NCBI GenBank assembly: GCA_025506515.1
Contig: CM046457.1
Coordinates: 41,721,541-41,785,540, forward strand
Direction: 5' to 3'
DNA length: 64,000 bases
DNA from: Flaveria trinervia
Lineage: Eukaryota; Streptophyta; Magnoliopsida; Asterales; Asteraceae
Shown here: positions 33,951 through 45,665 of the stretch, in pieces
Layout: each line of letters begins with the position of its first letter
How positions within the stretch are numbered: position 1 is the stretch's first letter
Notes under the pieces: model-generated
What the model was told of the DNA's origin: nothing
The model's database searches: none
What the model saw: only the letters and a program-made list of their open reading frames with translations
Translations under genes and position numbers: made by a program

Positions 33951-34736
33951 AAACAGAAAAGAGAAGGGTACTGAGGCTAGAAGAAGATGAAGAAGATAAT
34001 GATGAAGATGAAGATAGGTTGCCAGTCTCAGCTATTATACAGTTGCCTAAGGCCACAAGTCACCCTTCAACAGTTACTCCTGAGTCTCAAAGGCAAATTG
34101 TGAAAGTGAAGTTAGAAAAAGAAGAGCTTCACAAACAACATGATAAGGAACTGTTGAGAAGAGTTGACAAAGCATATGCTGCCACATCTTCAATCATCAA
34201 CATGAAGAAGCATGCTCTCAGGTTATACACTCTCAAACATACCTTTCAATATCAAAAGGAGAGAATGAGGATTTGGCCTGATCCCAGGGTGTCTCATAGG
34301 ATTCAAAAGAAAAACATTCCACATAGATACATTGGCCAAGTAAAGAAGATTGTAGATGAAGTGATCTCACTGGTCTTTGTAGTATCACCCTGGGAAATCC
34401 TAGATGACTTCAAGAAAGCCTATAAAGCTAAACTAACCCCATAAAAGATGTTGGAGAATAAAATGGTAAAAAGGGGGTTAGTGTATAGGAGGCTTGAGGA
34501 AGTTAGAAAGAATGAGCTCCAGTTGTTCTTAGAGGGTAATCACCCAAATGAATTTGTTTATAGAGTAATAACAATTGTGGAACTCAAAAAATGGGAAGCA
34601 GGTCAAATACCTATCTGAGTATTATGGGCCAGAATCACTTTTTGAAGGAGGAGCAGAAGAGCTTACCATGGAGGAACAAGTAACCTTCCTTGAGGCCTAT
34701 ACAAGGGAGTCATACAGACTCATAGTTGGGAAGTAG
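33951..34736 (+). pseudogene. Element C env-position ORF, C-terminal remnant
   Basis: Begins in the acidic run (EEDNDEDEDR type) and includes KHALRLYTLKHTFQYQKERM, RIWPDPRVSHRIQKKNIPHR and SPWEILDDFKKAYKAKLTP, then a TAA at about 34442 where A has CAA, and ELQLFLEGNHPNEFVYR. Ends TAG at 34734. It is about 75-80% like the A protein, so C is a related but distinct subfamily. Confidence 0.8.
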
Positions 34737-34741
34737 ATCTC

Positions 34742-34999
34742 ATGGATGGGGTAACAGCTCTGTGTCCAGTTCCCCAAGACAGAGTTCCCATTCATCCTTT
34801 GCCAAACAGATCATTGAGACTTCTTCCCAGGCCTGTGCTTACAAGGGTCACTTCGGAGCTGATTAGAAGACAGAAAGACCAATCTTTCTACCATAATAAG
34901 TGGGACATCTTCAATAAGTTTAGAGGTTTTGGCTGCATTGGTTCAGGGGGAGTTTGTTGGACCAAAAGAACCAATGAGCCTGATCAGAAAAACCTATAA
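34742..34999 (+). other. Small ORF after the env-position stop, running into the LTR
   Basis: 85 codons starting MDGVTALCPVPQDRVPIHPL. It crosses the polypurine tract (34940-34954) and the LTR start. The DNA is alike in A (21064) but broken there. It could be a downstream part of the env-position gene or simply conserved 3' sequence. Low confidence that it is translated. Confidence 0.25.
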
Positions 35000-35883
35000 G
35001 TCCCACAAACATTACAACAACTGCTAAAGACTTGATCAGTTGTTTGACAAAGTCTGAAGAGCAACAGCTGAAGAACAAAGTACTGAAGACTTCAACAGCT
35101 GAAGACCAAAGTCTGAAGATCAACAGCTGAAGACTAAAGTACTGAAGACTTCAAAATCTGAAGACTAAAGTACTGAAGACTTCAACAACTGAAGACCAAA
35201 GTTTGAAGATCAACAGCTGAAGACTAAAGTACTGAAGATCAACAGCTGAAGACCAAAGTCTGAAGATCAACAGCTGAAGACTAAAGTACTGAAGATCAAC
35301 AGCTGAAGTACAAAGACTGAAGACAACAGCTGAAGACATCAGCTGATGACAACAGTTGAAGTTCAAGTACAAGTACTGAAGCCTTCAGAGTTTGTTACAA
35401 CAGCTGAAGAAGCATTCTTCAGTTGTTGTGATGATTCCTTTCAGTAGTTTTATTTTCTATTTCAGTACTTGTAAAACGATTGAAGAGCATGTTCTTCAGT
35501 CGTTATAGTTTCAGTAGTTCTTTTCTGTAGTTGTAGTGATAGTTAACACTTAGTATTTTTGTAAGAAGATGTCAGCTGTTTGACATCTTCAGTAGTTGTG
35601 TTAACTATCAGTAGTTTGAATAATTGTATTAGATGTCACTATCAAGTGACATCAGCAGACGTCACATCTCCTATATAAGAGATGTTGACCTAATTGTACG
35701 TGTGACATTCTGTTACCATGAAAGCGCATATTGAATGAAATATCTTTCACAGAATTCTCTCTCTCTATAACCGTTTACTCTTATATTGAATATCAATTGT
35801 GTTCTTGTGAATTGTCTAATTCATTGTTTTATTTCCGCTGCAATACTCTCTAATCAATCAAACGTAGATCACTGATCCTAACA
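34955..35883 (+). repeat. Element C 3' LTR
   Basis: 929 bp TGTTGG...CTAACA. The inverted repeat GATGTCACT/AGTGACATC is perfect (35632-35653). The TATA palindrome is at 35664-35685 with TATATAAG at 35672. It is followed by the TSD ATAAG. Confidence 0.92.
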
Positions 35884-36129
35884 ATAAGTCTAATATTATT
35901 ATATATATATTTTTCTTACTCAGGGTCAACCCTAATCGACCCCCATACCGCCGTGACTCCCACCGATCTTAGCCCTTCCCTTGCGCGCACCACCGAATTA
36001 GCTTTGTATCTTTGTCGTTACCCACCGCCGGTTGTCGTTGCCTCGCCTTTTAGTCGTTTTGCAAGTAACCGGTCATCATAAATCTCATTTCGTTTCGATT
36101 TGTCATTCATTTCGGTTGTTCGGTTTGAT

Positions 36130-36760
36130 TCGTGTGATCCCGTATGTGTACGTATATGTGTGTGTCACAAACACAGCAACCATCGGCTGCTGTGTGTACA
36201 CCGCAGGTATATATATACACGACAGGGATGTGCATATATATGTATGGCGTGTATATATCGTGTATGTAAGTATTATGTGTGTGTAGTGTGTGTGTGTGTG
36301 GTGCGTGTGTGTGTTTGCGGTTGTATATGTATGTATATATTGTATGCGTGCATATGTGCAGATCGTGTATGTATATATATTGCTTGTTTTGAGCTGTGTG
36401 TGTATGTATATATGCACAGCAGTAATGCATAATGTATGTATATCTATGTGTGTGTTTGTGTTGTGCGTTGTGTGTATGCGTCGGGTGTGCATGTGTGTGA
36501 GCATGTGGTGTGTGTGTGTGTGAGTGTGTGTATCGTGTGTGTGTGTGTGTGTTCTGTGTGTGTGAATCGGTGTGTATGTACGTATATATATGATTGAGAG
36601 TGTGAGATGATGTATGTATGTATAATGCATGTATGTGTGTGTGGTATGTGTGGCGTGTGTTAGTGTGTATATGTATGTGAGTGGGTTGATCGCGTGCATG
36701 TGTGTTTGTTTAACGTGTGTTTGTGTGTGTGTGCTCAAGAGAAACAAACGCAGCAGGCTT
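36130..36760. repeat. TG/TA-rich microsatellite inside solo LTR I
   Basis: Interrupted (TG)n and (TATG)n for about 600 bp. Long ORFs on both strands here are only dinucleotide translations (CVCVCV, THTHTH). Confidence 0.9.
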
Positions 36761-36875
36761 CGGTTGCAATATTCACGACGAATGGATGTGTTTGGCGTGT
36801 ATACATTGATATCCTATGCGTGTGATTGTAGCTACATGTATATATATAGATACGGGAGTGTTGGATGAAGATGAG

Positions 36876-36904
36876 TAAATATATATATATATATATATAA
36901 TATA

Positions 36905-36959
<55 letters not shown>

Positions 36960-37073
36960 TTGTGTGTGTATGATATTGTGTGCATGCAGGTATGCTGTAC
37001 ATATGGGTGTCATGTGTGCTCAAGTGCATGTATATATATTGTGTTTATGTAATTGTGTGTGTTGTTGTTATTA

Positions 37074-37111
<38 letters not shown>

Positions 37112-37205
37112 TATTATTATCATTATTATTATTATTATTATATATTATTATTATATATTATTATTATTATCATTATTATGATTACTATTATTATTATTAC
37201 TAATA
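36876..37205. repeat. (TA)n, (TG)n and (ATT)n microsatellites in solo LTR I
   Basis: (TA)n at 36876-36945, TG-rich to about 37060, then (TTA)n from 37066 to 37205. Replication slippage is the likely cause. The exact lengths are unreliable in long-read assemblies. Confidence 0.9.
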
Positions 37206-38158
37206 TTTTATGTTGTGTGGTGTGAATTATATATTATATGTGTGAGTTGCATCTCGAACCCAAATCGACCCGAACCGAACCAAAACCGACCGGACTTTTC
37301 TATTCTCGTTGTGCATGACTAAAATCTTAGTTACAACTATTATAGGTGTTTGATCATTCGTTGCTCTCATCCTTTGAAGCCCTTTGTTCACTTCATTTTT
37401 ATCATATTTCGAGGTGAGTTCACGGCCCCGTTTTCCTTTTAAATATTTATAAACTAGGGGAAAAAGTATGCTCACCCTTTTTATGCTGTGAACTTATTCA
37501 TTCTTTTGGGACTGTTGTATTTACTGTTTGTAAGTATTTATCTAGTACATGCATGAGTTGTCTTTGTGGTTATGTATTCACAACTATTTAACTCTGGTGT
37601 TAGAGCCAACGGACAGATTTTGATAGTACAATTGGGTTGACACCCCCACCCTTATTTCTTAGCATACTAGTTGGGACTGACAGTGGCCAGGGACGGGCCC
37701 TAAGGTGAATATGTTCCGAAAAATTCTTTGTGTACGTCGTAGGTTTAGTTGTGATGCTCATGATTATATGTGATATTACTTGCTTATAACTGTATGCACT
37801 CATGTCCTACCAAACTTTTACATAACATCAAGTTTTGTTTATTATTTAAACCTGCGAACTCACCAACATTATGTTGACCATTTTGAGCATATCTTTTTAG
37901 GTAATAATCATTGAGGATTTCTAGGGAAGCTGGCCTTAGCGTAGACCTTTGTCTTACATTATCTTGAACTTGGGTGCATTTGACATTTACTTGTTATTCA
38001 TATTTTGGTTAGTTATTCCTGGGTTGTGGGATTTTTACTCTTTTGTTTTGTATGACTATGTTTGCCGTGGAGCTGACTAACCATGACACAATTTGTTATG
38101 ACGATCCCGTCCGTTACATCCTCGTGTTTCTGCTATAAGCGGGGGGTGTGACATTCAG

Positions 38159-40431
38159 TCAAGGTTTTCACTTTGAAGCTAATCTTAGGGTCTTACTCAA
38201 CATCCAGTTGACCAATGACATTGCCTGATTGCCTCTGTCTCCTTCTGATGTTGAACTCTTCAGTAATCCTGCCTTGAATCCTTTGATCCAACTTGTCAGC
38301 TTGTCTAGATTGGCTTGGATTGACAAGTGGCATGTTGACAAGGTCAAGACCTTCATAGTAGTTCAAGGTCTGAAAACTTAAGACTACTTGTTGTCTTTGA
38401 ACTCTTTGAAGAATGAGGGTTCTTCTGTTGGTATCATACATCCACCCTATTATGTAATTGGATGTTCCTTGAGGTGGAGATGACATAGCCCTTAGAATGC
38501 CTTCCTCAAAAAGACTCTGAATGAAGGAGTCTATAGAGTCCATATCAATGCGAACTTGAGGACGTTGCTGAGTATGGACAGTTGCAAGTGAAGAGGTGAA
38601 TCTTCAAAGTCCATGCTCTATGAAAAACTCCCAGGTTCTGTAATTGTAATGACTTTCTCCCCCTTTTTGGTAGCATTACCCTCTTGAATAAGTGAGCTAG
38701 GAGTTAGGTCAATCACATTCAGAGGTTTTTTTTGTTCCTGATTAAGCTTTTCTTAAAGATCTCCCAGCTAGTTTCCCCTTGATATAAGAAATCTCAAGTT
38801 GCTGATCATTGACCCTGTTATGTAAGGTAGTCATCTGAGATTCCAAGTGACTAACCTTATAGACTAGACAGGTGTATGTTTTTTACAGTCTTTGCACCGT
38901 TAGTCTCAGATTCCCTTCTTCTTCAACAGAAGATTCATTGGGGGATGAGATAATTAGACCAAAGTCCACAGTCTCACCACTAGCATGATGTTCTTGGCTG
39001 CTGGTTTTCCTCTGCTCACTAACGACTTCACATAGAGTATCAGTGGGTTGAGTTGCCATGGTTGAGGTCTTAAAGATGTAATCACTTGCAGAAGTGAGAG
39101 CCTCTTCCATATGGACTTCCTGAGCAAAGTCAAGGACATCCACCTTAGTAGTGCGTAGATGATGTGGGCTAGACAAGGGAGAAGCAGGAGTACTCGTCTC
39201 TCTTTGAGTTTGGGAAGAGAAGAGAGACTCATGATACTCACTGAATCCCAAGTCTTCATCGTCATAGAAATCAAGGCTAGGGATTGGTTGGTTAAGATCT
39301 AAAGGTTGGGGATGGTAACTTTCCCTTGAAGGTTGTTCACTAGAGTGTTGAGACTCAGAGTGAAGGCTTAAGGCTGTTGGGATAATGAGCTCCTCAGTCT
39401 GATCATGAGGAACCTCTGGACTGATAGTTAAAGTAATAGGAGTGGTTTACTCCTTAGGAGAAATGGGAGCTCTAGACTCCACTTCCTCCTGTGTGGGTAG
39501 TAGTATGGGGGCCTACATAAACTGAGTAACTTGTTGAGGGGTTCATTTGGATTTTCTTTGTTATGTGAGGATGATTTGAGGTTGTTTTGGTGGTTGAGAG
39601 GCTGAAGGTGTGGGTTAAACACTAGCTTGTGTTGCTAGGTTGTCACCATGAGCAATGAGCTCTAACATTTTAGGAACAAGGTTGTTTCTATCTCAAAGAA
39701 GCCAACAGTTGGCTTCTTCAAAATTTTAAACATGTCGGGCTTCATCTGTCCCAATTTAAGAATATTATTTGTTTCCCTCAACTGTGAGCCCAATTCACAG
39801 TTGAGAATGTGTTAAACATATCGAGGAAACATATAATACTCTAAGAAGTCCAAGTTAATAAGAAAATTTGCATAAACAAACTGAGTGTACCTGAACTTGA
39901 CCCCTTGAACCAATCCATGCACTATGAAGGAGAGATCTTCAGGAATCTGGTCCCAACCCCCATGCTTGTTGGACAAACTGTGGATGACCACATGTATTAA
40001 GTACTTCCACTGGGATGAGACCTTCCCTTACTTGAAGCTCTTTACAGAGAAATCCCTCTCATAGCCCATCTGCTAAAAGGATTGGTTGACAGCTTCTTTG
40101 GAAAGGACAATTCACCTTCCTCATCATCCAGCTAAAGATGGGTGTTTATGATGGCTGGAGTGATGAAGATTATCCTCCCCTGCACTGTAGCAGACAATGC
40201 CTTCTCCCTATCTAGGATGACCTCTTGACAGGTCTTCTATAATTCAATCAAATGATCCTCATAAAGAACAGGATCAATGGTATGGGAGGTGAAGTGGTTT
40301 GATAGAGTAAAAAATCAACAAACCTCTGAGAAATGTGGATCTTTCTTAGAGTTCAACAGAGCAACCTGATTGTGTTTCCTGTGTAACTACATGGAAAAGT
40401 TTGGGTCATTTATATGGTTGAGGTTGGCCAT
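38159..40431 (-). pseudogene. Element D env-position ORF, N-terminal half
   Basis: Start ATG complementary to 40429-40431 (MANLNHINDPNFSM), equal to the E start MANLAHRNDLNFTM. Parts in order: N-terminal block, ILKLGQMKPDMFKILKKPT-like block, Pro/Ser/Thr-rich segment, a coiled segment (VSHLESQMTTLHNRVNDQQ type, about 38870-38790), then QTLNYYEGLDLVNMPLVNPS. Cut at 38158 by solo LTR I and continued at 32693. An in-frame TAG lies near 40130, shared with E. No membrane segment is seen. Confidence 0.78.
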
Positions 40432-40532
40432 TTGCGAAAGCTTAGGGTGAAGGAAAAGAAGAACAAAGGCGGTTTAGGAATTTAGGTCTGGGAGAACATG
40501 AAGATGATAAAGGAAGAGGGGAAACCATTAGG

Positions 40533-40540
40533 TTTATATA
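40533..40540 (-). promoter_or_regulatory. TATA box before the D env-position ORF
   Basis: The minus strand reads CATATATAAACC about 100 bp before the ATG. E has CATATAAACC 112 bp before its ATG, and the flanking CGGTTTCCCC/TGGTTTCCCC word is shared. Confidence 0.5.
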
Positions 40541-40953
40541 TGAAATGGATTTAAGACAATGTTCATGAAAGAGGATAAACTTTGAAATCCAAATGTCGGT
40601 CCCACTTCTGAAATAGTAGTTTGATTTTTTGCTCAAAAGGTAGTTTTTCGGAAGTTAAATATCTTCTGAAGGTAAATTGTCTTTTGAAGTTTTAATGAAA
40701 AAGGTTTCGAAACCAAAATGACTTCGGAAGAATTTCCTAAGAGTTTTGAAAATTTTGCTTTGGAAGAGAATTAAGGCTTGGATACTTTATTGAATTAAGA
40801 ATAAAGCTTTCAAGATATAATTTGTTTCGGAAGAAAGTTGAGTTTGAATACATTCAAATGCTTAAGGAAAATATTAAGCTTCGGAATATTTTAGAAATTT
40901 CTTTCAAATGCAATTTTACTAAAGCAGTTGTTTGTTTTAAAGGCATAACTTTA
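40541..40953 (-). other. Element D pol-env spacer, part next to the env-position ORF
   Basis: AT-rich with repeated TTCCGAAG-like words on the minus strand (e.g. CTTCCGAAG, ATTCCGAAGC, CTTCCGAAAC). Alignable with 47750-48130 of E. It is cut at 40953 by element E and resumes at 52876. Confidence 0.7.
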
Positions 40954-41722
40954 TGTAGAGATTAATGAAGAGGCTGATACAACCTAAACATCCAATGTCT
41001 ATCCTGCATGCTGCACAAGTGCATTGAAGAAGAATGCTTAGGAAGATTAATGAAGAATGCTTCCGAAGCCAAGACCAATATTTTCTGAAGCCAAATATGA
41101 AGTCTTCCGAAGCCTCAGAGACAAAGTCTTCCGAAGCTTCAACTCATGAAGACATATTTCTTCTGAAGACTTTTAACACATGCTTTATGTGATGTACTTT
41201 TCCATAAAGCTGGACACCTTTCCGCTGCATCTCTGTAAGGTCACCAACTTACATGAGTTGGTGAAAAGGTCCATGCTTTTGGTAACTGTACATGTACTTT
41301 ATCCTTTTTGTAACTTTCAACTTCATGTACTTTATCCTTTTTGTAATAGATAAAGATGTGAGCTATGGCATGTCATAGTCACTAGCCAAAAGGCAATCTA
41401 CCTTTTAACTCTACATTGATTTTGTTTATGTCTAGTCAATTGTATCCAGCTGGCTTTCAAAGTATAGCCGGTTGTAGGATGTAGTATAAGTATCTCATGT
41501 TCTTGTATCTTTGAATCATGCTTTGTAACACTGTAATAGAACATAGAGAAAGCAATATACTGCATTCTTGAAAACCATATACTTGTGTTCTTTGTGTTCT
41601 GTCTCTTACATTACTTGTGTTCTTAGTGTCTATCTTGGTTAATTCAGTTTACTGCTTGATTACATTTAGTTAATCTCCTCTTTGTGTTTGTGTTGTAACT
41701 GACTCCCTTTAACGATCCTGCA
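40954..41722 (+). repeat. Element E 5' LTR
   Basis: 769 bp, TGTAGAGATT...GATCCTGCA. Several CTTCCGAAG-type words at 41058-41170 (e.g. GTCTTCCGAAGC twice). GTATAAGTATC near 41484 may be the TATA box. Confidence 0.92.
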
Positions 41723-41724
41723 TT

Positions 41725-41736
41725 TGGTATCAGAGC
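41725..41736 (+). other. Element E primer binding site
   Basis: TGGTATCAGAGC, tRNA-Met type, two bases after the LTR end. The gag ATG follows at 41807. Confidence 0.9.
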
Positions 41737-41806
41737 ATTTCAGGCTCTTGATATAAGATCTCACCATCTTAAGATCCCTCACATACACAAATACTAAACT
41801 TTTCAA

Positions 41807-44535
41807 ATGGCAGCCATTTCCAAGACTAATATGGAAACTGGAACCATGAACAAATCCCCACTGATCACTCTTGATGAGTTTGACACCTGGTGTTTAAGAA
41901 TGGAAGGTCAGGTCTCTTGATTCAAGAATGTGGGAGTCTATTGAGAATGGACCTTTCATACCTAGCACCCCTTCTGCTACTGGTGTTGGTATGATCCCCA
42001 AAGATGTGGCTAACTACTCTGATGAAGATAGGAAGAGAGTAGAGATTGACATAAAAGCCATGACAGCCCTTCAAACTGGCCTTCCAAACTTTGTGTACAG
42101 AGGTTTCAAGAAGTGCAAAACAGCCAAGCAGCTATGGGATGCACTGAAACTGATGTATGAGGGTTCCTCTGAAGCCAAGGAGAACAAGAAGGATCTCCTG
42201 ATGCAGCAGTTTGAAAACTTCACCTTCAAAATAGGTGAAACGATGACTCAGCAGTACTTCAGGTATGTTGAGATTGTGGATACCCTAGTGGATGGTGGAG
42301 TTTTTCTTGAGAACAGAGACATTGTTAGGACGTTTATGTCCTCACTTCCTAGGCAATGGACACACTACTGTGTGGTGATCAAGAGAACTGGAAATCTCAA
42401 AACTCTTACTCTGACAGAGTTATATGGGATTCTTAGTGGATACCAGATGGAGATGAACATACAAGGTTCATGTGGCAACTCCAACAATCAAATGTGTTCA
42501 GCCCTACATGTAGTTGAAAGGGTCAGCATAGAACCCAAACATCATCTCATATGCTACCCTGACAACTCACCAAAGGGTCCTTTCATCACCTTCCCAAAGA
42601 CACCAAGAGAGAACTACACTCAAGGAAGCCCATTCCAAGAGACAAGCTCCTCTCAAGCTTTTGTGTCTTTTGATGAAAGCTGTGGCAACTCTCTTTTCAC
42701 TCTTGAAGACCTGGACTGTATTCATCCAGATGATTTGGAATACATGGAAATAGTCCATCAGATGGCTCTTCTCACTCACAGAGCCAAGAAGTTCTACAAG
42801 AGGACTGGAAGAATGTTTCCAAGCAATGCAACCAGTGGAAAGTTTGGCCTGGACAAAGGCAAAGTCAAGTGTTACAACTGCAACTTGTTGGGCCATTTTT
42901 CCAGAGAGTGTAAGGCACCTAATACAAATGGTGGCCAAACACAGTCGAAACCGAACTACACTGACAAAGCTCTCCAAAATGAGAAGTCAAAGCAGCAAGC
43001 TGCTGTTGCTGTTGAAGAAGGAGGCTTTAACTAGAGCTTTCAGGTGGAAGATGCTTCTCCTAACCAAGCATTGATGGCAGATCATGATGAAGCCAAGGTA
43101 TTGGAACATCTCTGTACTCCTGAATGCATTGCTAAAGTTAATAGATAGAGGTCCTATAACATGGAGATGATATCAGACCTTGAGTCCTTAAACATTTTAA
43201 AATCTGATTTTAGAAAGTCTGAAAATGATTATAAACTGAAGATAGAGAACCTTGAGAAAACCATTTCAGTTCTAAAACATATACACACACAGATTTTAGG
43301 ACTCAAATCAAAGATCTCATAACCAAGTTAACTGAGTGCCAAGCTGAGCTTATGATCAGCAAAGCCAGGGCAGAAAAGAGTGTTCTTGAAGAAGAGACCT
43401 TCAAGAACATGATATCCTCATCCCTGCACAACAAAGTGTGCTATCAAAATAGGCAGGGACTGGGATCCAATGAGATAGCTCCTCCACACATAATCTTGTC
43501 TGTAAGATCTCCTAGGTATGGAACTTGTGAAGATGAGCTTCCACTCATAAATCCTATGAGTGAAGAGGATGAAGAAGAGATAGTGAAGAATTCCTCTAAG
43601 AAGAGTGAAGAGGAGGATTCCAAGAAGGGTCACTATCCTTCTGAGGAGAAGAACAAGACTGTGATGACCAAGTCCATGAGAAAGAACTTGATCAGAAAGA
43701 GCAAAAGAAAGGCAATGAAGGCTCAAGAGATCAAGGCTACTTTTGACTCTAAGCATAAACAAGTTTTCATCTTTGCAGGGTTTAAAATGGTAGGGACTGA
43801 AGACATCAAGCAAAACTCTTCTGCTAAGAGTTCTGGTTCTTGTTCAACTCATCTTAGTAACAAGAAGAAGACTGATCTGCTGTATACCACTACTGCATAG
43901 CCTGGACCATCAAACTCCAAGCACAGTTCTCAGCCCAAGAGGACTGTCTCAGCATCTGCAAAGATAAAGGTGGAGAAGGGATGTGACCAAAGACAGTCTT
44001 GTTCTCAGCAAAAGACTCTTGTGAAGAGAAAAATGAAGTGTCTCATGTGTGAAAGTACCTCTCACATTGCTAAGGATTGTCCATACAATCCTAAAGGTAC
44101 TATCCATATGACCAGTACAAAGACTTCAAAGAGTTCTAAGAAGATTCAAGTTTCGGAAGGAAAACCTATTTCCTTTGAAAGCTCCAAGTCTAAGGAGAAG
44201 GGAAGTGGAAAATTACCCTCAGAAGAAAAGTTGGTCTCGGAAGAAAGGAGTTCTTCCGAAGCACTAAAGTCTGTTGCAGTGTTTGTAGAATCTTCCGAAG
44301 GTTCAGTCATCAAAACTTTCGAAGTCCCAAAAGCTTTGAATTTTTGAAGGTCAAGTCCAGGACTCCAATGGTGGTGTGGATATCTAAGAAAGACCAAGTG
44401 ACTGAGAATATCCATCAACAACAGCTCAAGATCCTCTTAGCACAATCATAGGATCTATTACTGTTGAATTACCTTCTGTTAATGAGCCCAAGACAAGCAA
44501 GGCTTGGGTTTCCAAATGTTACTAACCATTTTCTT
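41807..44535 (+). pseudogene. Element E gag region
   Basis: ATG at 41807 (MAAISKTNMETGTMNKSPLI), frame lost near 41905, then a 368-aa open piece (41928-43034) with the gag core (GLPNFVYRGFKKCKTAKQLW, MTQQYFRYVEIVDTLVDGG) and CCHC knuckle CYNCNLLGHFSREC (42871). It ends at TAG 43032 where D has TGG. A coiled part, the second knuckle CLMCESTSHIAKDC (44037) and a Ser/Glu-rich part follow; that part is encoded by CTTCCGAAG words (44152-44300, read as SSE). The frame ends at a TAA at 44523 in the linker before protease. Confidence 0.85.
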
Positions 44536-45665
44536 TGTGCAGGGATAGCTAAAGACAAACAAAAATGTCTGGATCATTGATAGTGGTTGTTCCAGGCACA
44601 TGACAGGCAATAGGTCACTACTCCAAAACTTTGAAAGAATTGATGGAGGACGAGTTGCCTTTGGAGGAGATGAAGGTGGTTACATTTCTGGAAGGGGCAA
44701 GGTCACAAATGGAAAGATCAGCATTGATAAGGTAAACTTTGTCAAAGAGCTTGGGTACAATCTTCTAAGTGTATCTCAATTTTGTGATCAGAGTCATAAC
44801 ATGCTCTTTACTGAGCATGAGTGCACTGTTCTCAAGCCTGGTGTGGTCATTCCTCATGAGCATATCCTTCTTAGAGCCCCCACGAAAAGGAACATGTACA
44901 AGATGGATCTGCAAGAAACATCTCCCTCTGGAGAAGTTTTATGATTTCTGTTTAAAGCTAATAGTGATGAGTCTTTCCTATGGCATAAAAGAATGTGCCA
45001 TGTAAACTTTAAAAACATGAACAGATTAATTAAAAATAATTTGGTAACTGGAGTACCAAAGAAAGAGTTTACAAGTGATGATCATTGTGTTGCATGCCTG
45101 AAAGGAAAGCAACATAAGGTATCTCACAAGCCTAAGGAAAGGAACTCTATCACTACACCCCTACACTTGTTACATATGGATCTCTTTGGCCCCACTAGTG
45201 TAATGAGTTTTGGAAGGACCTCTTACTGTTTAGTGATCACAGATGACTTTTCACGATTCACCTGGGTTTTGTTACTTAGAACTAAGGATGAAACTCCCGA
45301 GGTTCTGAAGAATTTCATCTTAAAGATTGAAAATCAATTTGATCACAAGGTCAAGATCATAAGATGTGATCAAGGAACTAAATTAAGAACAAAATCCTTT
45401 ATACATTCTGTGATAAGAAGGGTATTACAAGACAATACAGTGCTCTGAGGACTCCTCAGCAAAATGGTGTTGCTGAGAGGAGAAACAGGACACTCATTGA
45501 AGCTACAAGAACCATGATGTCTGACTCTAAGCTGCCCATCACCTTCTAGGCAGAGGCAGTCAACACTGCCTGCTATGTGTAGAACAGAGTTTTAGTAGTT
45601 AAGACTCATGGCAAGACTCCCTATGAACTTTGGCACAAGAGGAAACCTTTCTGTACTTCTTCAGC
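44536..45665 (+). pseudogene. Element E protease and integrase
   Basis: Protease: IIDSGCSRHMTGNRSLLQNF, catalytic DSG at 44579-44587 intact. Integrase: H-H-C-C block in LWHKRMCHVNFKNMNRLI and CVACLKGKQHKV, core LHMDLFGPTSVMS and TDDFSRFTWVLLL, second Asp in RCDQGTK (45364), then a frameshift, and the Glu block QQNGVAERRNRTLIEA (45459). TAG stops at 45547 (TGG in D) and 45580 (CAG in A). A Ser/Thr/Asn-rich linker starts after 45650; about 150 codons between integrase and linker seem lost compared with D. Confidence 0.86.

Larger units (their letters stand above)
33005..35883 (+). mobile_element. Element C, internally deleted A-type element
   Basis: LTR (33005-33950), a 1-kb stub of internal DNA (env-position C-terminus, polypurine tract), LTR (34955-35883). 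Perfect TSD ATAAG at 33000-33004 and 35884-35888. Primer site, gag and pol are absent: env coding starts within about 10 bp of the 5' LTR. As the primer site is lost, the deletion most likely came after insertion. Confidence 0.92.
32699..38153 (+). mobile_element. Gypsy solo LTR I, containing element C
   Basis: TGTGACATCCGTCACC at the left, GGGGGTGTGACA at the right. Perfect 5-bp TSD TTCAG at 32694-32698 and 38154-38158, and the D ORF resumes correctly across it. Without element C the LTR is about 2.57 kb, with no internal domain, so it is a solo LTR left by LTR-LTR recombination. It is long because of TG, TA and ATT microsatellites (36130-37205). The same LTR family starts again at 63948. 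The TGTGACA ends and GAACTCACCAACATTATG block suggest a Tekay-type chromovirus. Confidence 0.88.

Noticed and set aside
33000..35888. C as a TRIM or other known non-autonomous element
   Set aside because: LTRs are over 900 bp and the inside is a piece of the env-position ORF without primer site; simple deletion derivative fits better.
36100..36990. Many overlapping ORFs on both strands (up to 214 aa)
   Set aside because: They are translations of TG, TA and TATG microsatellite; composition CVCV/THTH, no conservation expected.
37060..37225. Leu/Ile/Tyr-rich ORFs resembling membrane peptides
   Set aside because: Product of (TTA)n repeat.
42567..42977. 136-aa minus-strand ORF
   Set aside because: Antisense of the E gag zinc-knuckle region.
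44530..44545. Certain intron before protease in E
   Set aside because: Acceptor-like, but no convincing donor was found and family A reads through, so kept only as a question.
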